DNA of 64,000 bases from Daphnia carinata (taxonomy: Eukaryota; Arthropoda; Branchiopoda; Diplostraca; Daphniidae), in contig NC_081337.1 of the NCBI RefSeq assembly GCF_022539665.2, positions 6,114,679 to 6,178,678 of the forward strand. Direction: 5' to 3'. The notes below the pieces were generated by a model. The model searched no databases. It was not told the origin of the DNA and worked only from the letters and a program-made list of their open reading frames with translations. Both the position numbers and the translations under genes were made by a program. Shown one piece after another: positions 30,690 to 43,200 of this stretch. Every line of letters starts with the position of its first letter. Within the stretch, counting starts at the first letter, position 1.

Positions 30690-33640
30690 ATAGTGGCATT
30701 TAATTCTGCATCGAATTCATGTGTTTTTAGGCACATCTGAAATTTGGCCAAAAATGAAAAAGTGGGAAGGCTACAGCCTTCTCACTTTTGTCAAAATCGG
30801 TCAAAATTGATATCTCTTGGAATTTGATAAAAACCCCACAATGCAATGTCGGGCTTAATTTTGCCACTCGGCCGACACAGTTTTCCTTGTTTTTTATGTT
30901 TATTTCAAAAAATACAATGCCAATTGCAAAATAAACGAGATATTCGTGATTGGCATTCAATTCTGCATCGAATTCATGTGTTTTTAGGCACATCTGAAAT
31001 TTGGCAAAAATGAAAAAGTGGGAAGGCTTTTGTCAAAATCGGTCAAAATGGACACCTCTTGGAATTCGATAAAAACCACACAGCATAGTCAAAATTGAAC
31101 GCTGATTTCAATTATGTTAGTGGTTTTCTCGCTAAATCAGCCATTTTCAAAATAAACTAAAAAAAATTGCAATGTCGGGCTTATTTTTGCCACTCGGCCG
31201 ACACAATTGTCCTTGTTTTTTTATGTTTATTTCAAAAACTACAATGCCATTGTCAAAATAAACGAGATATTCGTAATTGGCATTCAATTCTGCATCGAAT
31301 TTATGTGTTTTTAGGCACATCTGAAATTTGGCCAAAAATGAAAAAGTGGGAAGGCTATAGCCTTCTCACTTTTGTCAAAATCGGTCAAAATGGACACCTC
31401 TTGGAATTCGATAAAAACCACACAGCTTAGCAAAATTGAACAGTTCGATTATGTCAAAATATACTAAAAAAATGTGCAATGTCGGGCTTACCACTCGCTG
31501 TTTTTTATTTTATTTCAAAAACTACAATGCCATTGTCAAAATAAACGAGATATTCGTGATTGGCATTCAATTCTGCATCGAATCATGTGTTTTTAGGCAC
31601 ATTTTTGGTTTTCAAAATTTTCAAAATATAAAAAAAATGTGCAATGTCGGGCTTATTTTTGCCACTCGGCCAACACAGTTTTCCTTGTTTTTTATGTTTA
31701 TTTCAAAAACTACAATGCCATTGTCAAAATAAACGAGATATTCGTGATTGGCATTCAATTCTGCATCGAATTCATGTGTTTTTAGGCACATCTGAAATTT
31801 GGCCAAAAATGAAAAAGTGGGAAGGCTATAGCCTTCTCACTTTTGTCAAAATCGGCCAAAATGGACACCTCTTGGAATTCGATAAAAACCACACAGCATA
31901 GTCAAAATTGAACGTTGAGTTCGATTATGTTAGTGGTTTTCTCGCTAAACCAGCCATTTTCAAAATATACTAAAAAAATGTGCAATGTCGGGCTTAATTT
32001 TGCCGCTCGGCCGACACAATTTTCCTTGTTTTTTATGTTTATTTCAAAAAATACAATGCCATTGTAAAAAAAAACGAGATATTCGTGATTGGCATTCAAT
32101 TCTGCATCGAATTCATGTGTTTTTAGGCACATCTGAAATTTGGCCAAAAATGAAAAAGTGGGAAGGCTATAGCCTTCTCACTTTTGTCAAAATCGGTCAA
32201 AATGGACACCTCTTGGAATTCGATAAAAACCACACAGCATAGTCAAAATTGAACGCTGATTTCAATTATGTTAGTGGTTTTCTCGCTAAATCAGCCATTT
32301 TCAAAATAAACTAAAAAAAATTGCAATGTCGGGCTTATTTTTGCCACTCGGCCGACACAATTGTCCTTGTTTTTTATGTTTATTTCAAAAAATACAATGC
32401 CAATTGCAAAATAAACGAGATATTCGTGATTGGCATTCAATTCTGCATCGAATTCATGTGTTTTTAGGCACATCTGAAATTTGGCCAAAAATGAAAAAGT
32501 GGGAAGGCTATAGCCTTCTCAAAATCGGTCAAAATGGACACCTCTTGGAATTCAATAAAACCACACAGCATAGTCAAAATTGAACGTTGAGTTCGATTAT
32601 GTTAGTGGTTTTCTCGCTAAACCAGCCATTTTCAAAATATACTAAAAAAATGTGCAATGTCGGGCTTAATTTTGCCGCTCGGCCGACACAATTTTCCTTG
32701 TTTTTTATGTTTATTTCAAAAAATACAATGCCAATTGCAAAATAAACGAGATATTCGTGATTGGCATTCAATTCTGCATCGAATTCATGTGTTTTTAGGC
32801 ACATCTGAAATTTGGCCAAAAATGAAAAAGTGGGAAGGCCTTCTCACTTTTGTCAAAATCGGCCAAAATGGACACCTCTTGGAATTCGATAAAAACCACA
32901 CAGCTTAGTCAAAATTGAACGTTGAGTTCGATTATGTTAGTGGTTTTCCTGCTAAACCAGCCATTTTCAAAATATACTAAAAAAATGTGCAATGTCGGGC
33001 TTAATTTTGCCACTCGGCCGACACAGTTTTCCTTGTTTTTTATGTTTATTTCAAAAACTACAATGCCATTGTCAAAATAAACGAGATATTCGTGATTGGC
33101 ATTCAATTCTGCATCGAATTCATGTGTTTTTAGGCACATCTGAAATTTGGCCAAAAATGAAAAAGTGGGAAGGCTATAGCCTTCTCACTTTTGTCAAAAT
33201 CGGTCAAAATGGACACCTCTTGGAATTCGATAAAAACCACACAGCATAGTCAAAATTGAACGTTGAGTTCGATTATGTTAGTGGTTTTCTCGCTAAACCA
33301 GCCATTTTCAAAATATACTAAAAAAATGTGCAATGTCGGGCTTATTTTTGCCACTCGGCCGACACAATTGTCCTTGTTTTTTTATGTTTATTTCAAAAAC
33401 TACAATGCCATTGTCAAAATAAACGAGATATTCGTGATTGGCATTCAATTCTGCATCGAATTCATGTGTTTTTAGGCACATCTGAAATTTGGCCAAAAAT
33501 GAAAAAGTGGGAAGGCTATAGCCTTCTCACTTTTGTCAAAATCGGCCAAAATGGACACCTCTTGGAATTTGATAAAAACCACACAGCTTAGTCAAAATTG
33601 AACGTTGAGTTCGATTATGTTATTGGTTTTATCGCTAAAG
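30690..33640. repeat. Tandem satellite array, unit about 341 bp, about nine copies
   Basis: The anchor GCAATGTCGGGCTTA recurs at 30843 (also 31169, 31476, 31641, 31982, 32323, 32654, 32989 and 33330). Spacings are 326, 307, 165, 341, 341, 331, 335 and 341, so the full unit is about 341 bp. The copy starting at 31476 is truncated to 165 bp and others carry deletions of a few to 30 bases. Within most units is a perfect 16-bp palindrome, GAAGGCTATAGCCTTC (31350-31365 in one copy). There is also an inverted repeat AATGCCAAT...ATTGGCATT with a loop of about 25 bases. Copies are nearly identical, pointing to recent amplification or homogenisation. Recurrent 80-85-codon open frames on both strands follow from the repeat and are not taken as genes. 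Confidence 0.9.
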
Positions 33641-33915
33641 AAGCCGCTTTCAAAATAAACTAAAAAAATGCGCTAATTTGTGTCGGCCGAGCGGCAAAAA
33701 TAAGCCCGCCTTTTTTTGTTTTCTTTTTTTAATTCAAAAACTATAATGCCAATTGAAAAATTAATTTAGATATTCCAAAATCTTCAAATTTAGCCATACG
33801 GCTCCCGGTGATCGCGAAGTTACCGATAGCCTTGGAGAAAAGTATCACACGTCATTTTCTAAACTGAACCCTGGTTTCGACTAAGTTATGGTTTTTTTCG
33901 TTAAATCATACATGA
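33641..33915. repeat. Diverged terminal satellite copy with micro-inversion
   Basis: The array continues as a degenerate unit. Segments resembling TTTATTTCAAAAAATACAAT, AATGCCAATTG, ACCACACAGC and GTGGTTTTCTCGCTAAA can be followed to about 33915. The 29 bases at 33680-33708 are the reverse complement of the block that begins CGGGCTTATTTTTGCC in other units, in the same place within the unit. Confidence 0.65.
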
Positions 33916-34760
33916 TTATTAATTACAAGTTGCCTAACTGTTTCCAATCATTTCAAATAATAATAGAAAGAAGTATTTACTTACTGAGCGTCATGAGGAA
34001 CACTTTTGATAGAATCCAGTTGGGGAATTTTAAAAAAGTGAAATAAAAGTTATTGCGAAAAGCGATAAGGAAATCCATGTTTTATATTCTTCTGGCTCGG
34101 TTACATATAAACCATTTTTGTATCGTGTATATTAAAATATGTACATTCAAAAACCAGTTCGCCTGCACTCTCATATGAAGTTACGTAACCGTTCTCTTCC
34201 AAATAATAGACAGCTACGTACCGTCACCTGGATACAAGCTCAGCATGTAGATATTAATTACGCAAATAACAACATATACGAGAAATCACCACAAATGCTC
34301 CTCATTGTTTTTTTTTTCCTTATGTGCTTAAATATTTTTTTGCTGTTCTTCATTTTTTTTTGGGGGGGGGGGGTGGGGGGAGGGGGAGGTATAACAGTAG
34401 GACATCAAAGAAAGACATTCACTGGCGACAGGCGCACGGAGCAAACGATTAAAAAAAATTAAAATAATGCAATGAGAATTACATTGTAAATAAAAAAGGA
34501 GTTATTAGCGAATTAGACATCTTCAACGAAAATTGATTTCATTGTATGGGTTTTTCAACTCACATTATAGGCCATTTCAGTGCAACGACAAACTTAGCGC
34601 AAAGTCCCATAGCTGAAGACACGACGAACAGCATACAAATAACGAAGATTATTCGATTGGCTCCACAAAATGAATTGCTCGTACAGAATACGCAAGCAAA
34701 ATCATGGCTGCCACTTTGTCGGACCATTTACATTTGTATGTCTATTAAACATTGTGGGAT
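33916..34760. other. Downstream flank of the kekkon-like gene
   Basis: Probably includes the 3' UTR of the minus-strand receptor gene. No AATAAA on the minus strand was seen near the stop. It contains a long G run (34362-34389). No other gene seen. Confidence 0.4.
34362..34389 (+). other. T-run to G-run junction, G-quadruplex candidate
   Basis: A run of T is followed by 12 G, then T, 6 G, A, 5 G, A, GG. Such a run can fold as a G-quadruplex. It is also a frequent sequencing-error site. Confidence 0.6.
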
Positions 34761-37259
34761 TCATATTTCAGTTCCATCAATCCCTTCGTCTTCATATCCT
34801 TCGTCAGGAGATTCGTGCGGTTGTCGCTGTAAGGTCGACGAACACAGGAATCCCGGCGAGGAAGAGGATGCGTCGTTGATGCTGACATCCAAAGGTGACG
34901 ACGGGGCACCACCTGTCAATGTGAGAGTCGAATTCTCAGAGCTTTCGATACTCGTCGACGAGTTAGGCTTCATCATTTGACCAGGTGGTGGGTACATGTA
35001 TTCTTGTTGCTGATGCTGGTGTTGGTGGTTTGGATGTGCAGCATAGCCGGATGGTGGAGCGGCGATGACCTCTTCGTAGCTACCAGTTCCGTTATAACCA
35101 GCGGGGAAAGAAGATGGGGAGAAATTCTGCGGATAGCGTTCAGAAGGGTAACGGATTTCCGAATGATGGCTGCAATTCAATGGGCTACTGGGCAACGGAT
35201 CGTATGAGTCGGGATACTTGCGGTCAGGTAAAAAATTCTCCATGGTCGCTTCTTGTAGATTATCGCCATCCACGACGTAATTCTCATAATGGCGCACGCT
35301 CACCGACGGTGGATCGGCAAATCGGACATGAGTCTGAGTCGGCCGTGTCGGTCGACTGGGTCGCGGTAGACCGTAGTCGATGGGAAACCCTTCAGCATCT
35401 ACTAATGGTAGGCCAGTCATGGACATTGGTACCAGGTATCCAGCGGGGTTTAGAACAGCCAAACTGCTAGAACTGTGATAAGCATTTGTAGAGCATTGAG
35501 CAGGGTAAAAGTGCTGCTGATGTTGCTGGAGTACGGTCTCGCTAATTGTCGACAACTGCGGAACAGAACATGGGTAGTATTGACTTCCATTGCCGTTGGA
35601 CGGGGATCCTGCGCTACTGGCATACAAAGCTGGTGAAAACTGGCCATCGTCCAACGAGACGGCTTGTGCGTTCTGTTCTTTCCACTTGGCGGTAGCCGTT
35701 GTATCGTTGATCAAATCCGGACTTTGATCTAGCGAGCTGTCAAGAGCGGTTGAGTGATATTCGCGTTCTCCTCCTCCGGCCCTCACTCCACCGGGCAACG
35801 GGACTCCGATGCTATAGCCGTTATCGCCTTTATTGCCAATGTTGGATGACGATGGCAACATCTGGATTGGACGTGGTGGCAACTCCGGAGAAAGGCTTGA
35901 GTTGGTCTTAGTTTTGGCTGAGTCGCCTACACCGCCAATAGATGCAATATTGTTGGCCGTCTTGTCGCGTGTCCGATGACTTCGACGACGACAGCAGCAA
36001 CAACGCACCGCCACGGCCACAACGATTATGACCATGGTGATGACGATGGCCGCCACCACTCCGCCCACCGTGATGACGTATTCGATGCTACCCGGCGGAG
36101 GAGGAGGAGTCGGCAGCGGCAGCACAAGTAAAGTGAAATTATTGCGGGCCGATCCAGCGCGATTCTCGGCCGTGCAAACGTACGATCCGTTCTCCTTGGT
36201 TGTGGCGTTGACGATGTTCAAGACGCTGCGTTGACTATCTGATCCATCAACGCCAATAAAAGTGTAGTAAAAGCTCGTTTCGGCAACTTCCGTTTCGTTG
36301 GCGGAAGAGTAAAGCGCTGTACTACTAGACGTGGCCGTAATTTTCTGTCCGTTATGAAACCAAGAGACGCGAGGATCCGGATCACCAGTCACGTGACAAC
36401 TGAGCGTCACGTTGTCACCGAATGATACCTCAAGGATGGTGACGGATGATGAAATTTGCGGAGCACAGGCAAAATCCATGGGGTCGAGCGACTTCACCAG
36501 CCGGCTAGCAAGTCGTTCAGGTAGGGAGCATTTCGGTTCCATAGAGAGCGGAATGTTGAACTGGACTAGCCATGATCTTAGTTGCGACAATTGACAGTCA
36601 CATCGCCATGGATTGTCGTGTAGCGTCACACCGTGTAAGGAGCGCGGAAGGACGGCCGATCCGCCAATATTAGCTAGTGCGTTACCGTCTAGCTTGAGCC
36701 ACTCGAGCGCCTTGAGGCCGTCAAATGCGCCGGCTTCCACAGCTTCGATTTGGCATTGGCTGAGTTCTAGCGTAATAAGGTAGCGCAGGTTGCGGAACGA
36801 ATTGGCGCTCACGCGGCGCACGGGATTACGTGCTAGAGAGAGTCGCATTAGTGCAGGTAGCTCCGACAAAGCAGCCACCGGAATAGAAGTCAGCATGTTG
36901 TCGCTGAGATCTAATTCGACCAAGTTAGTCAATCCTTGGAACGTGAGATCGTCTAGGTGTCCCAGCCGACTGCGAGCCAAGTAGACGCGTTGAAGGTTGA
37001 CCAATCCGTAGCGCTGGAACAACGTCCGGTGCAGTATTTGTAAAGTGCTTCCGGAAATGTCCAACACCTGAGTCTCAGGATCCATGCCTTCGGGCAAAGC
37101 AATAAGTCCCTTGTTCACGCATTCCACCGTCTGTTTTCCGCCCTTCCACTTGCAGGTACACGAATCCGGACAGGCGGCCGTTAGGCAAGAGATCACCGTC
37201 GACCACACCAATAAACAAAGGAACGTCCTGGCTCCATTTTGTAGCGATATTAAGGCCAT
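34761..37259 (-). CDS. Kekkon-like LRR-Ig transmembrane receptor (832 aa)
   Basis: Single-pass surface protein with one uninterrupted coding exon. Signal peptide about 1-29 (MALISLQNGARTFLCLLVWS...). LRR N-cap C30-PDSCTCKWKGGKQTVECV. Five to six LRRs to about 205 (NLVELDLSDNMLTSIPVAAL, ALMRLSLARNPVRRVSANSF, ALEWLKLDGNAL). LRR C-cap NPWRCDCQLSQLRSWL...FAC. One Ig C2-type domain about 270-378 (VTLSCHVTGDPDPRVSWFHN, GSYVCTAENRAGSARNN). TM about 391-414, then CCCCRRRSHR as stop-transfer and possible palmitoylation site. Long cytoplasmic tail rich in Ser, Pro and His/Gln, ending SPDEGYEDEGIDGTEI, whose last residues T-E-I fit a class I PDZ ligand. In Drosophila the LRR-Ig kekkon family includes Kek1, an EGFR inhibitor. 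Which member this is, or whether it binds a receptor, cannot be told. The promoter is not located; a 5' UTR intron reaching into the gene-poor region is possible. Confidence 0.9.
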   Translation of the reverse strand: MALISLQNGARTFLCLLVWSTVISCLTAACPDSCTCKWKGGKQTVECVNKGLIALPEGMDPETQVLDISGSTLQILHRTLFQRYGLVNLQRVYLARSRLGHLDDLTFQGLTNLVELDLSDNMLTSIPVAALSELPALMRLSLARNPVRRVSANSFRNLRYLITLELSQCQIEAVEAGAFDGLKALEWLKLDGNALANIGGSAVLPRSLHGVTLHDNPWRCDCQLSQLRSWLVQFNIPLSMEPKCSLPERLASRLVKSLDPMDFACAPQISSSVTILEVSFGDNVTLSCHVTGDPDPRVSWFHNGQKITATSSSTALYSSANETEVAETSFYYTFIGVDGSDSQRSVLNIVNATTKENGSYVCTAENRAGSARNNFTLLVLPLPTPPPPPGSIEYVITVGGVVAAIVITMVIIVVAVAVRCCCCRRRSHRTRDKTANNIASIGGVGDSAKTKTNSSLSPELPPRPIQMLPSSSNIGNKGDNGYSIGVPLPGGVRAGGGEREYHSTALDSSLDQSPDLINDTTATAKWKEQNAQAVSLDDGQFSPALYASSAGSPSNGNGSQYYPCSVPQLSTISETVLQQHQQHFYPAQCSTNAYHSSSSLAVLNPAGYLVPMSMTGLPLVDAEGFPIDYGLPRPSRPTRPTQTHVRFADPPSVSVRHYENYVVDGDNLQEATMENFLPDRKYPDSYDPLPSSPLNCSHHSEIRYPSERYPQNFSPSSFPAGYNGTGSYEEVIAAPPSGYAAHPNHQHQHQQQEYMYPPPGQMMKPNSSTSIESSENSTLTLTGGAPSSPLDVSINDASSSSPGFLCSSTLQRQPHESPDEGYEDEGIDGTEI

Positions 37260-40200
37260 GGCGGAGGATTGTTTTATTTTTTTTTTCCGTTAAGGCGACA
37301 GTTGAAAATGAAGATGGAAATCGTCTAATCGACGCTACACCGATGGAGCAACCCGACCTTTTTCACGGATTCCGACACAACAGTTTGTTTGATTCTCTTG
37401 TAGAGAGAGCAGAAAGATGACTAACCGCGCCGTAGGTAGGCATTCAGGATAATATCCCTCTCTGTCTCTCACTCACACTTTTTGTCTCGCTTTCTTCTTT
37501 TTTTTTTTTTGTCAAAGAATAAATGCGCAATGGGCTGTCAAGTCTTGTCGGCGTGCAGTGACACTTTTGCTACCTGTTGAAATAATCAGACAAAAGAAAA
37601 TTTAAACGTGATGAATAGGTAATGGCATCGGAAAATTGTCTGGCACGTTGCATAAAAAGCCTGTTTTTTTTTTATGTCTACCCCTGGTTAATAAACTTTA
37701 ATAATTTAACGAAATAATCAGAGGATTGCCCATCATATGAGAAGTAAAGTCAAAGCTATTCAAATATTTACAAGTTATACACCGGTGTTCTTGAAAATGA
37801 ACTTTGCAAAACTAAAACAAATGTATGGCAGCTAGCAAAATATTCATGATATTAACATTTAATGCAAGCCGAAGAATCAGCAGCAGAATGACCTTTGCAA
37901 ATAACGATACTCTGGTAATGTCGAGTAACATCGCATAGCGCATTTATCCTGCTTAATAAATTACGTTTACTATTTAAAAAAGAAAGAAAGGCACCGAGTC
38001 GGAAAATTTTTGGTTGAATTGCCTTTATGTCTGTGAGCGGAAACTGTGAAACGGTCCGTAGTTCTTTCAGTTCGATATTATCATACATTACATATGTTGT
38101 AGAAGCTGCTAACTCAATGATAAGGCGAAGAACCTTTGCACGTGTGGTCTTGGCCTGTTATAAAACGATTACCAGAATTACTTTAGAAAAATGTTAGCTT
38201 GTCGTCTAGCTTGGTTGTTCCCCACTCATAACGATTTACCGATGAAAAACGGTTTCATTCTTTAGGGACTGCTAGACGTCCCATAAGCGATTTGTGTGCC
38301 AGAGTTTCTTACCCGTAAGTCTATTGTAAGGTTGTCGACATGTACACACCATATATCTTGTCGGGGTTTTCTTTTCTCTCGCGCCTTTGTCTCAATACGT
38401 AGGGCAATCAGATTATTTGAGCAGTAAATCTCGAAATCTGGTATAGAAATCTATACTAAGTGTAATATACACCCGCAGAAGACGTCGTCAGCCGGCAATC
38501 AGCCCCAAAAGAGAAGAGGCAACAGACGGCTCTAGAGGTGGAAGAGAGCGGTAATAAATCATTGGGAGACACAAGCATCTTCCGTGAGTATCAGAATATC
38601 GGTAGATGTACCGACACCGTATTACTAGGCTGCACATAGCTTATAGGAAGCTTTTTACCGGAGAAACTGGCAAAGAAAAAGAATAAGATAGACGACTTTT
38701 CTATTAGTGGTTTGATTGAGTGCGCGCTCCGCCGCTGCTGAAAAAGCCACAAATGCAAGACTACGGAATGTAGTAGCTCAAGTCATTTCTCATTCAACTG
38801 GTCTCATACTGAGACTAACAACAAAAGCCATGCCGACAATACGCACGCAAGAACCTCTAGCTCTTTTCTCCTACTACTCCCCCTGCCCTCGTCCTCCTCT
38901 TTGCACAAATATACACTCCCATCAGTTAACTTAGGGTAACGAAGCGATCGGTCAATGTTCTCTCCAGGAGCACGCACCATATCAGCGGCAAACTTTAAGC
39001 CTCCTCAGTTCGAGTCCCTTAAGCTATTTAGTTCACAAAAGAGTATGAGGCGCTAATCACAACCAGACAGGCCGGTTCAACTGGTGAGGCCAATGAAACT
39101 TTCCGATAAGATCGGTGCAACTCGTCAAACCTTGCCAAACTGGACAAAAAGGACTTAAATCTCGCCATTCGGTCGATTCCAACGTGCACAGCAAAGTTAA
39201 AGAAGTCAATGATGTATAGAAGAATGACAAGACAGGCAACAGAAAAAAAAAAGAAATACGGAACTCAAGGACTTGCGTATCTACACAAAGTCAATGGCAA
39301 AAACACTTTGAAGGGTATATAGATACAACATAGTGGGATCCATAAAGCGGGGGCGATCCAGAGCCGTTCAGAGAAAAACAATGGCTAATGTTGGCACAAA
39401 AAGGAATAAAATTGGCCATATATATTGTTGTATATCTATCTATATTCTTGAATTGTGATGTATGTAAAGAGTCACTGAAGTTGGGAACAGGAGTTTGTGG
39501 AAGTGAGTTTTGTTGGCTTTGCCATCATCGAACCGTTTTCCCATTCCGGTCAACCTAAACTGAGCCTCCTTTTCAATTTCACGAGACGACAAGTTTGTTG
39601 GTGCCACGTTCCTAGAATTGAACTACGTGGCTATGGGGTCGACGCCGAAGGCCACGGGAGAAAAGAAAAGGAAGAAAATGTTGATGCAAAACATTCAGCC
39701 CTGGTGATGGAATATGAAAGAAAAACGGAAAAACGAACGAACGTTTATTCCTTTCGGGTATCCTTAAGATCCTCCCCGTCCCAGACTCCTATGTCTGGAT
39801 CCCACGCCTAGATTCCTTCCACTATTCTTACACAAACACATAAAGACCTGATGTAGACCCAGCAATCGTTTTGTCTGTAGAATGGACCCAAAGCAGGTCG
39901 TTTCTCCACAGTGTGTCCTTGATCCAACTGCATTGATCGGTATCGGCTTTTAAACATTGCGCGATGCAAGAAGAAAAATGGGAAAAAAATGTTTAAGAAT
40001 TGGCAGTTTGACGATGGTGAATTGTGCGAATATCGCTTCTTTACGAGCCACAAAAAATGTACAATCAAACTTATATGGACCTACTGACTGGATCTTCATG
40101 TTTTGCCCAAAGAGTTTGATTTAGAAATTTATCGATAACGAGTTAGAAGACGATTTCAGTTCAAGAGTAACAGGCCCCCGACTGGAGCAGCTTTTTCCAC

Positions 40201-43200
40201 TCTATCATTATAGCTGCCATGTCATTGTGCTTCTTCTTTCTGTTCTTGCTGTAACGACAAGCACGGAATGCCAGACGTAAGCAGCATTCTTTTTTTTTCT
40301 AGTTTCAACATTCCATTTATTGACCTAAAAAGGTTTATAGATCGTCTTTTATTCGACTCTGAACACAGAGCCTTAGGTTCTCGTCGCCTCTCCGATGAAG
40401 AAGAAACGAATGGATGTAGTAGACATCTACTCAAGTCATTGTACGCCTGCTTGGTTCCAATCAGCCAGCAAGGAGCCATAGATACACCAGAGACGTCACG
40501 AAAGCCAACAGTCAACAACGGACAAGAAAAGTCAACGACGGTGTTATCACCGAAAGACACCCAATGTGTTGGCTGACCAACAACAAAGCAGACCAAAACA
40601 AAAGTTTCAATTAGCTTTCGATTGACCGTCAAGAACCCTGGAACGCACATTGGCAACAAGCGGAGAAAAAGCAAAAGGAATACTGAGACAGAGAGAACTG
40701 TCTTTCAACATGTGACCCCACTAGGCATTCGGCAGCTTATATAAGGTAAAATAAAAAAAAAAGAGAGTATACGGATCATGGAATGCAATAGGACGGCTTA
40801 CGTTGAGCTACAGGGCACGGTCGTTGATGAGCTTCTTCAGTTGATGAGAAGCAGCTCAGTTTCTCTTTCTTGGGTAGGTTTGTTGATGATACTACTTTCG
40901 TGGCCATCAGTTCTAAAGCGGTAACAGGGATGCTAGCGATAAGAGCGGTTCGCAGAATGACACACGAATGATTCGGTAAGACATCGTTTCGGGGCAGAGA
41001 ATCTTAAGAGAGGATCCTTCCGGCTTAACCATTTCCACTGCAAACAGGGCACTGAACGAACAGCTAGGTAGCGTTTTTTTTCTCTCATTCTATTTGCTAT
41101 TCTTCGTTACATGTGCTATCCACCTGCAACGGGAAGCTTACGCGGTCGGAATCGTACCGAGAAGAACATGGCTTTCGAGTCCTACTCAACTAATTAAAGA
41201 GTGCATGGCATAAGACGGTAAGAGACACAAAAACGGAGAAGGTTTCTCTTTCAGTGCACACCTTCAATTTCTCGCTGTCTGGGACACGCCATCACGTCTG
41301 GATGGGTGAGGCTGTTTTGCGGTTTCTCGAAACTAATTGCTATCACGGCCAGAAAGAAAAAAACGGGTAGATATAAAAGCCAGATCAAAAGACATCAAAG
41401 GCTAAGCTATGCATCTTTATAGCCCTTCGAAAAAGAAAATGTCGCACAGATTCAAAGTATTCCGTAGAGTTTTCAGCAAAGTTGGAAGGGACGATCGCGT
41501 TTCACTCTTTTTTTTATAAGTTTTATTGGGGTCTGTCTTCTGTTCTTCATCCGCGCTTCCGCGTCCGTAATTCCGCATCCCGTCATCTGTAATATCGGGA
41601 GCTTTTTTTTGCTCAGCAACTTCCACAGCTAGCATGCCTTAACTGCGCAAGAATTGAATCGATTCGCCAGCAGCTCTGTTCATCAAAACGTGTATCATTC
41701 GTCACGGACTGTCAACGCACTACAGACTGCTCCGCCCAATTAGCAAAAAAGAAAGAGAACAAAAAAATTTTGATTTCATCACTTTTCTGCGACATTTTTT
41801 GATTGACCAGAGAAAATCCTTTTATTCCGTGTTTTTTGCTCGTTGGAAAATCTCAAGATACGAATCGAATAAACAGTAGAGAAAGAGAGGGCAAAGCAGA
41901 CAATGTTATCGCCATGCAAATGAAGCCGACTAAAATCACATCACGAATACCCCGCCAATAGAAATGATATGTTTGTGATGAAATTTGTGAAGATATTTTA
42001 TTTTAAACGAAATTTTCCTCTTTCAAAAAAAGAAAAAAACATGGGGTGGGCCTTGGTTTCTCGCAACAAATTCACGTGTGGGGTCTTTTGTTTCCGTGAT
42101 GGAAACAAAACATGCCAAGTCGTTTGTTTGTTTTTTTAAAATTCCTTTTTTAACTTCTTCCCTTCTTCATGACCGCCCGTTCCCGACAGGGAAATTACAG
42201 ACATTTTAAGAACCTTGTTTTCTTTCCCAGCATAGGCCTCAAGCACAAAAAATCAAAATAAGGGGAATGAAAACATTCAGAAAATACTAAACGCGATAGT
42301 TGATGTCAGAATCGAATGCAACGGACGAGATGCGGACGCAATTGGCGCCGTCATTGCCGGGCACCGAATCATTGATTCAAACCAGCTAACCGTGACAGTT
42401 CTGCGGAAGCGAATTTTTTTTCTCTTTGCTCGTCTTATTTCCTTTGATTTTGAGTTTGGCTTTTCCTACTTCCTATGCCTCTGTGTCCTTATATACATAT
42501 ATATTTTACCCCCTAATGTTTCATCTCTTTCGTACGATGTCTTTCGTTCTCCCATCTCACTTCGTCGAGTGTTTTGTTTACCGTTTCAATCTTGGCTTAA
42601 GAGTTCTTATGTTTTCTTCCCTAGTCTCTTCGTCGTACTCGGTGCTCTGTCAATCCACATTTCTTGCTTCTACGCTTTAATTGAAGGAGAAAGAAAAAGA
42701 GAAAAAAAGCCTAGACAAACACGCCCCTGTTTATCAAGCCTTTAGAAGCTTCCATCCCGACGATAAACAACATTAACAAGAGGTTAAAAAAGAAACGGCG
42801 CAATCCCCTTACTCCCCTCCCCCTTTCCCCCCCAAAATAAATAAAATAAAAATAGAAAACCAATTAGTAAGTTCCCAAGAAAATTTATACACTGAAAAGA
42901 AGGGAAGGTTAGTGCATTTCCCGCTATCGGTGTGCGACGTACAGCAAGTCGTGCGTACGAAATTTCAATTTCAAGATGTTTCCGCAAAACTATTCTTATT
43001 GTCATTTTCATTCTTTTAATTGTTGGCTCTTTTTTTTTCTTTGCTCCAGCCCTTTCCTCTCTTGATTTCATCCATCCACCCGCCATCCACAGAATTCACG
43101 TCCACATACCACAATCAAATTTCAAGATGCAAGGATGAAATTAAATGCGCACGAAACCCACGCTTATCGTCTTTCATCCGAATCGAAGGAATGCTTCTGG

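Noticed and set aside
30985-33591. Recurrent frames of 80-87 codons on both strands, about once per 341 bp
   Set aside because: They repeat because the satellite unit repeats. Both strands are equally open, the translations resemble no protein, and units with deletions break them.
41120-41200. Minus-strand T-arm-like TCGGTACGATTCCGA with GGACTCGAAAGCC upstream, tRNA-Ser-like
   Set aside because: No matching acceptor strand and no proper A box.
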